A DNA stretch of 22,658 nucleotides, taken from assembly GCA_900544905.1 (NCBI GenBank), contig UQXF01000053.1:1-22658 (forward strand), in the 5' to 3' direction. Shown one piece after another: positions 21,971 to 22,658 of this stretch. This DNA is from an uncultured Clostridium sp. (GTDB taxonomy: Bacteria; Bacillota; Clostridia; Lachnospirales; Lachnospiraceae). Position 1 is the first letter of the stretch. Every line of letters starts with the position of its first letter. A program made the translations under genes and the position numbers. Below the pieces are notes generated by a model. That model searched no databases. It saw only the letters and a program-made list of their open reading frames with translations, and was not told the origin of the DNA.

Positions 21971-22561
21971 TCAAAACAGCTCTTTTTCTAATTGATAGAT
22001 AAATTCCTCCAAGAGTTTCATACGCCTGCTATATTCCAAACGTGCCGCTTCTGTTTTACATCTCCTGATTTTGGGCATATTACCTCTATAATAATTCTTA
22101 ATCCGGTAGTAAGCCTTCTTATAATTAGCATCATCTTCGCATGCAGTCGCCATGGAATCCCATAAAACGCTGACTGCTCCCACCTCATCTAATAAATCCG
22201 CATCCATGACCACCTGACATTCTAAGGATAACTCTGCTGTTGTATCCTTGTCGTCATGCACCCGGATAATTTCACCGATACGCGCAATTTTCTCCGGCTC
22301 AAGTCCAATGCTGTCTAAATACTCCACTGCTATTTCAGCACCGACTTCCCCATGCTCTCTGCCCTCCTGCCAGCCAACATCATGTAACAAGGCTGCCAGG
22401 GCAATAATATCCAGGTCGCCTCCAACCTTTGCCTGTAACTTAATTGCCCAGCGGTATACCCGCATTGTATGTTCAAATCGGTCGCGAAATGGATAATTAG
22501 GTGGTCTGCCGTTATCTGAAATTTGCTGTTTTACAAATTCAATAACACTTGCATAATTCAT
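21971..22561 (-). CDS. HD-domain phosphohydrolase-like protein
   Basis: A 196-aa HD-superfamily protein with the full metal-binding set: H31 (RFEHTMRV), H60-D61 (ALLHDVGW), H70, H102 (IIRVHDD) and D122 (MDADLLDEVGA). This is the YedJ/YpgQ-like arrangement of small bacterial HD hydrolases, several of which act on nucleotides; the substrate is not predictable from this sequence. The C-terminus (Lys/Arg/Tyr-rich helices) completes the family length. The start at 22561 is preferred because GGGAG lies just upstream; the ATG at 22576 is the alternative. A TACAAT at 22601-22606 could be its -10, but the adapter begins at 22611, so the promoter cannot be fully seen. Confidence 0.92.
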   Translation of the reverse strand: MNYASVIEFVKQQISDNGRPPNYPFRDRFEHTMRVYRWAIKLQAKVGGDLDIIALAALLHDVGWQEGREHGEVGAEIAVEYLDSIGLEPEKIARIGEIIRVHDDKDTTAELSLECQVVMDADLLDEVGAVSVLWDSMATACEDDANYKKAYYRIKNYYRGNMPKIRRCKTEAARLEYSRRMKLLEEFIYQLEKELF

Positions 22562-22610
22562 GCTAACCGCTCCCATTCATATATTTCGATAATCTTATTT
22601 ATTGTAGCAT

Positions 22611-22658
22611 CTGTCTCTTATACACATCTCCGAGCCCACGAGACTCGACGTCATCTCG
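22611..22658. other. Illumina/Nextera P7 adapter (sequencing artefact)
   Basis: CTGTCTCTTATACACATCT (22611-22629) is the Tn5 mosaic end. 22611-22644 is the reverse complement of the Nextera read-2 adapter, 22645-22652 (TCGACGTC) the i7 index, and 22653-22658 (ATCTCG) the start of the P7 region. The index is the complement of the one at the left end, so both ends come from the same library. Confidence 0.98.

Noticed and set aside
47..22610. CRISPR arrays, rRNA, prophage or insertion sequences
   Set aside because: No regularly spaced direct repeats, rRNA-like sequence, integrase or transposase reading frame was found.
1..22658. Terminal inverted repeats suggesting a Tn5-like composite transposon or linear element
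   Set aside because: The repeats are Nextera adapter plus i7 index and P7 primer bases; no transposase gene is present and the outer bases match the primer.

Overview
The window looks like a shotgun contig from the chromosome of a flagellated member of the Clostridia, most probably Lachnospiraceae. That placement is inference. It rests on the gene types (Lachnospiraceae-style flagellin with FliS, a very large flagellar-locus protein, a TSCPD protein next to a MurG), on strong AGGAGG-type ribosome sites throughout, and on moderately AT-rich DNA. Both extreme ends (1-46 and 22611-22658) are not genomic: they are Illumina/Nextera P7 adapter with the same 8-base index, so the biological sequence is about 47-22610.

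Left part, plus strand (47-2675): a hemolysin III/PAQR membrane protein, two small uncharacterised proteins (180 aa with two similar halves; 120 aa resembling DUF6809) and a self-inhibited Fic AMP-transferase. Each unit has its own promoter or terminator signals.

Minus-strand block (2690-7332): a two-gene unit of a free-standing LanC-like protein followed by a cysteine-synthase-like PLP enzyme, with no lantibiotic precursor or dehydratase nearby; then hit-znuC-znuB (a HIT protein and a zinc/manganese ABC transporter lacking a binding protein). A tRNA-Pro(GGG) on the plus strand follows at 7426-7500, then a nearly perfect 67-nt hairpin of unknown role.

Flagellar block (7736-13110, minus): a 1141-aa protein with many degenerate helix-T-x-x-N/S-L repeats and a FliK-like C-terminus, then flagellin, then FliS. 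The flagellin has a near-consensus sigma-28/sigma-D promoter buried in the last codons of the large gene.

Housekeeping block (13270-19716, minus): a one-TM protein, plsC and malQ (tightly coupled), pgi, a PdaA-type polysaccharide deacetylase starting at TTG, and a three-TM protein with an acidic tail. A plus-strand pair (TSCPD protein and MurG) runs from 19998 to 21319 under a clear sigma-A promoter and ends at a 20-bp convergent hairpin. Beyond it lie two minus-strand genes: a membrane-anchored hypothetical protein and an HD-domain hydrolase.

The best candidates for undescribed biology are the LanC-like/CysK-like pair, where both families do thiol-to-dehydroalanine chemistry, and the repeat-built 1141-aa flagellar-locus protein. 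No CRISPR array, insertion sequence, phage or rRNA was seen. No gap between genes exceeds 300 bases.
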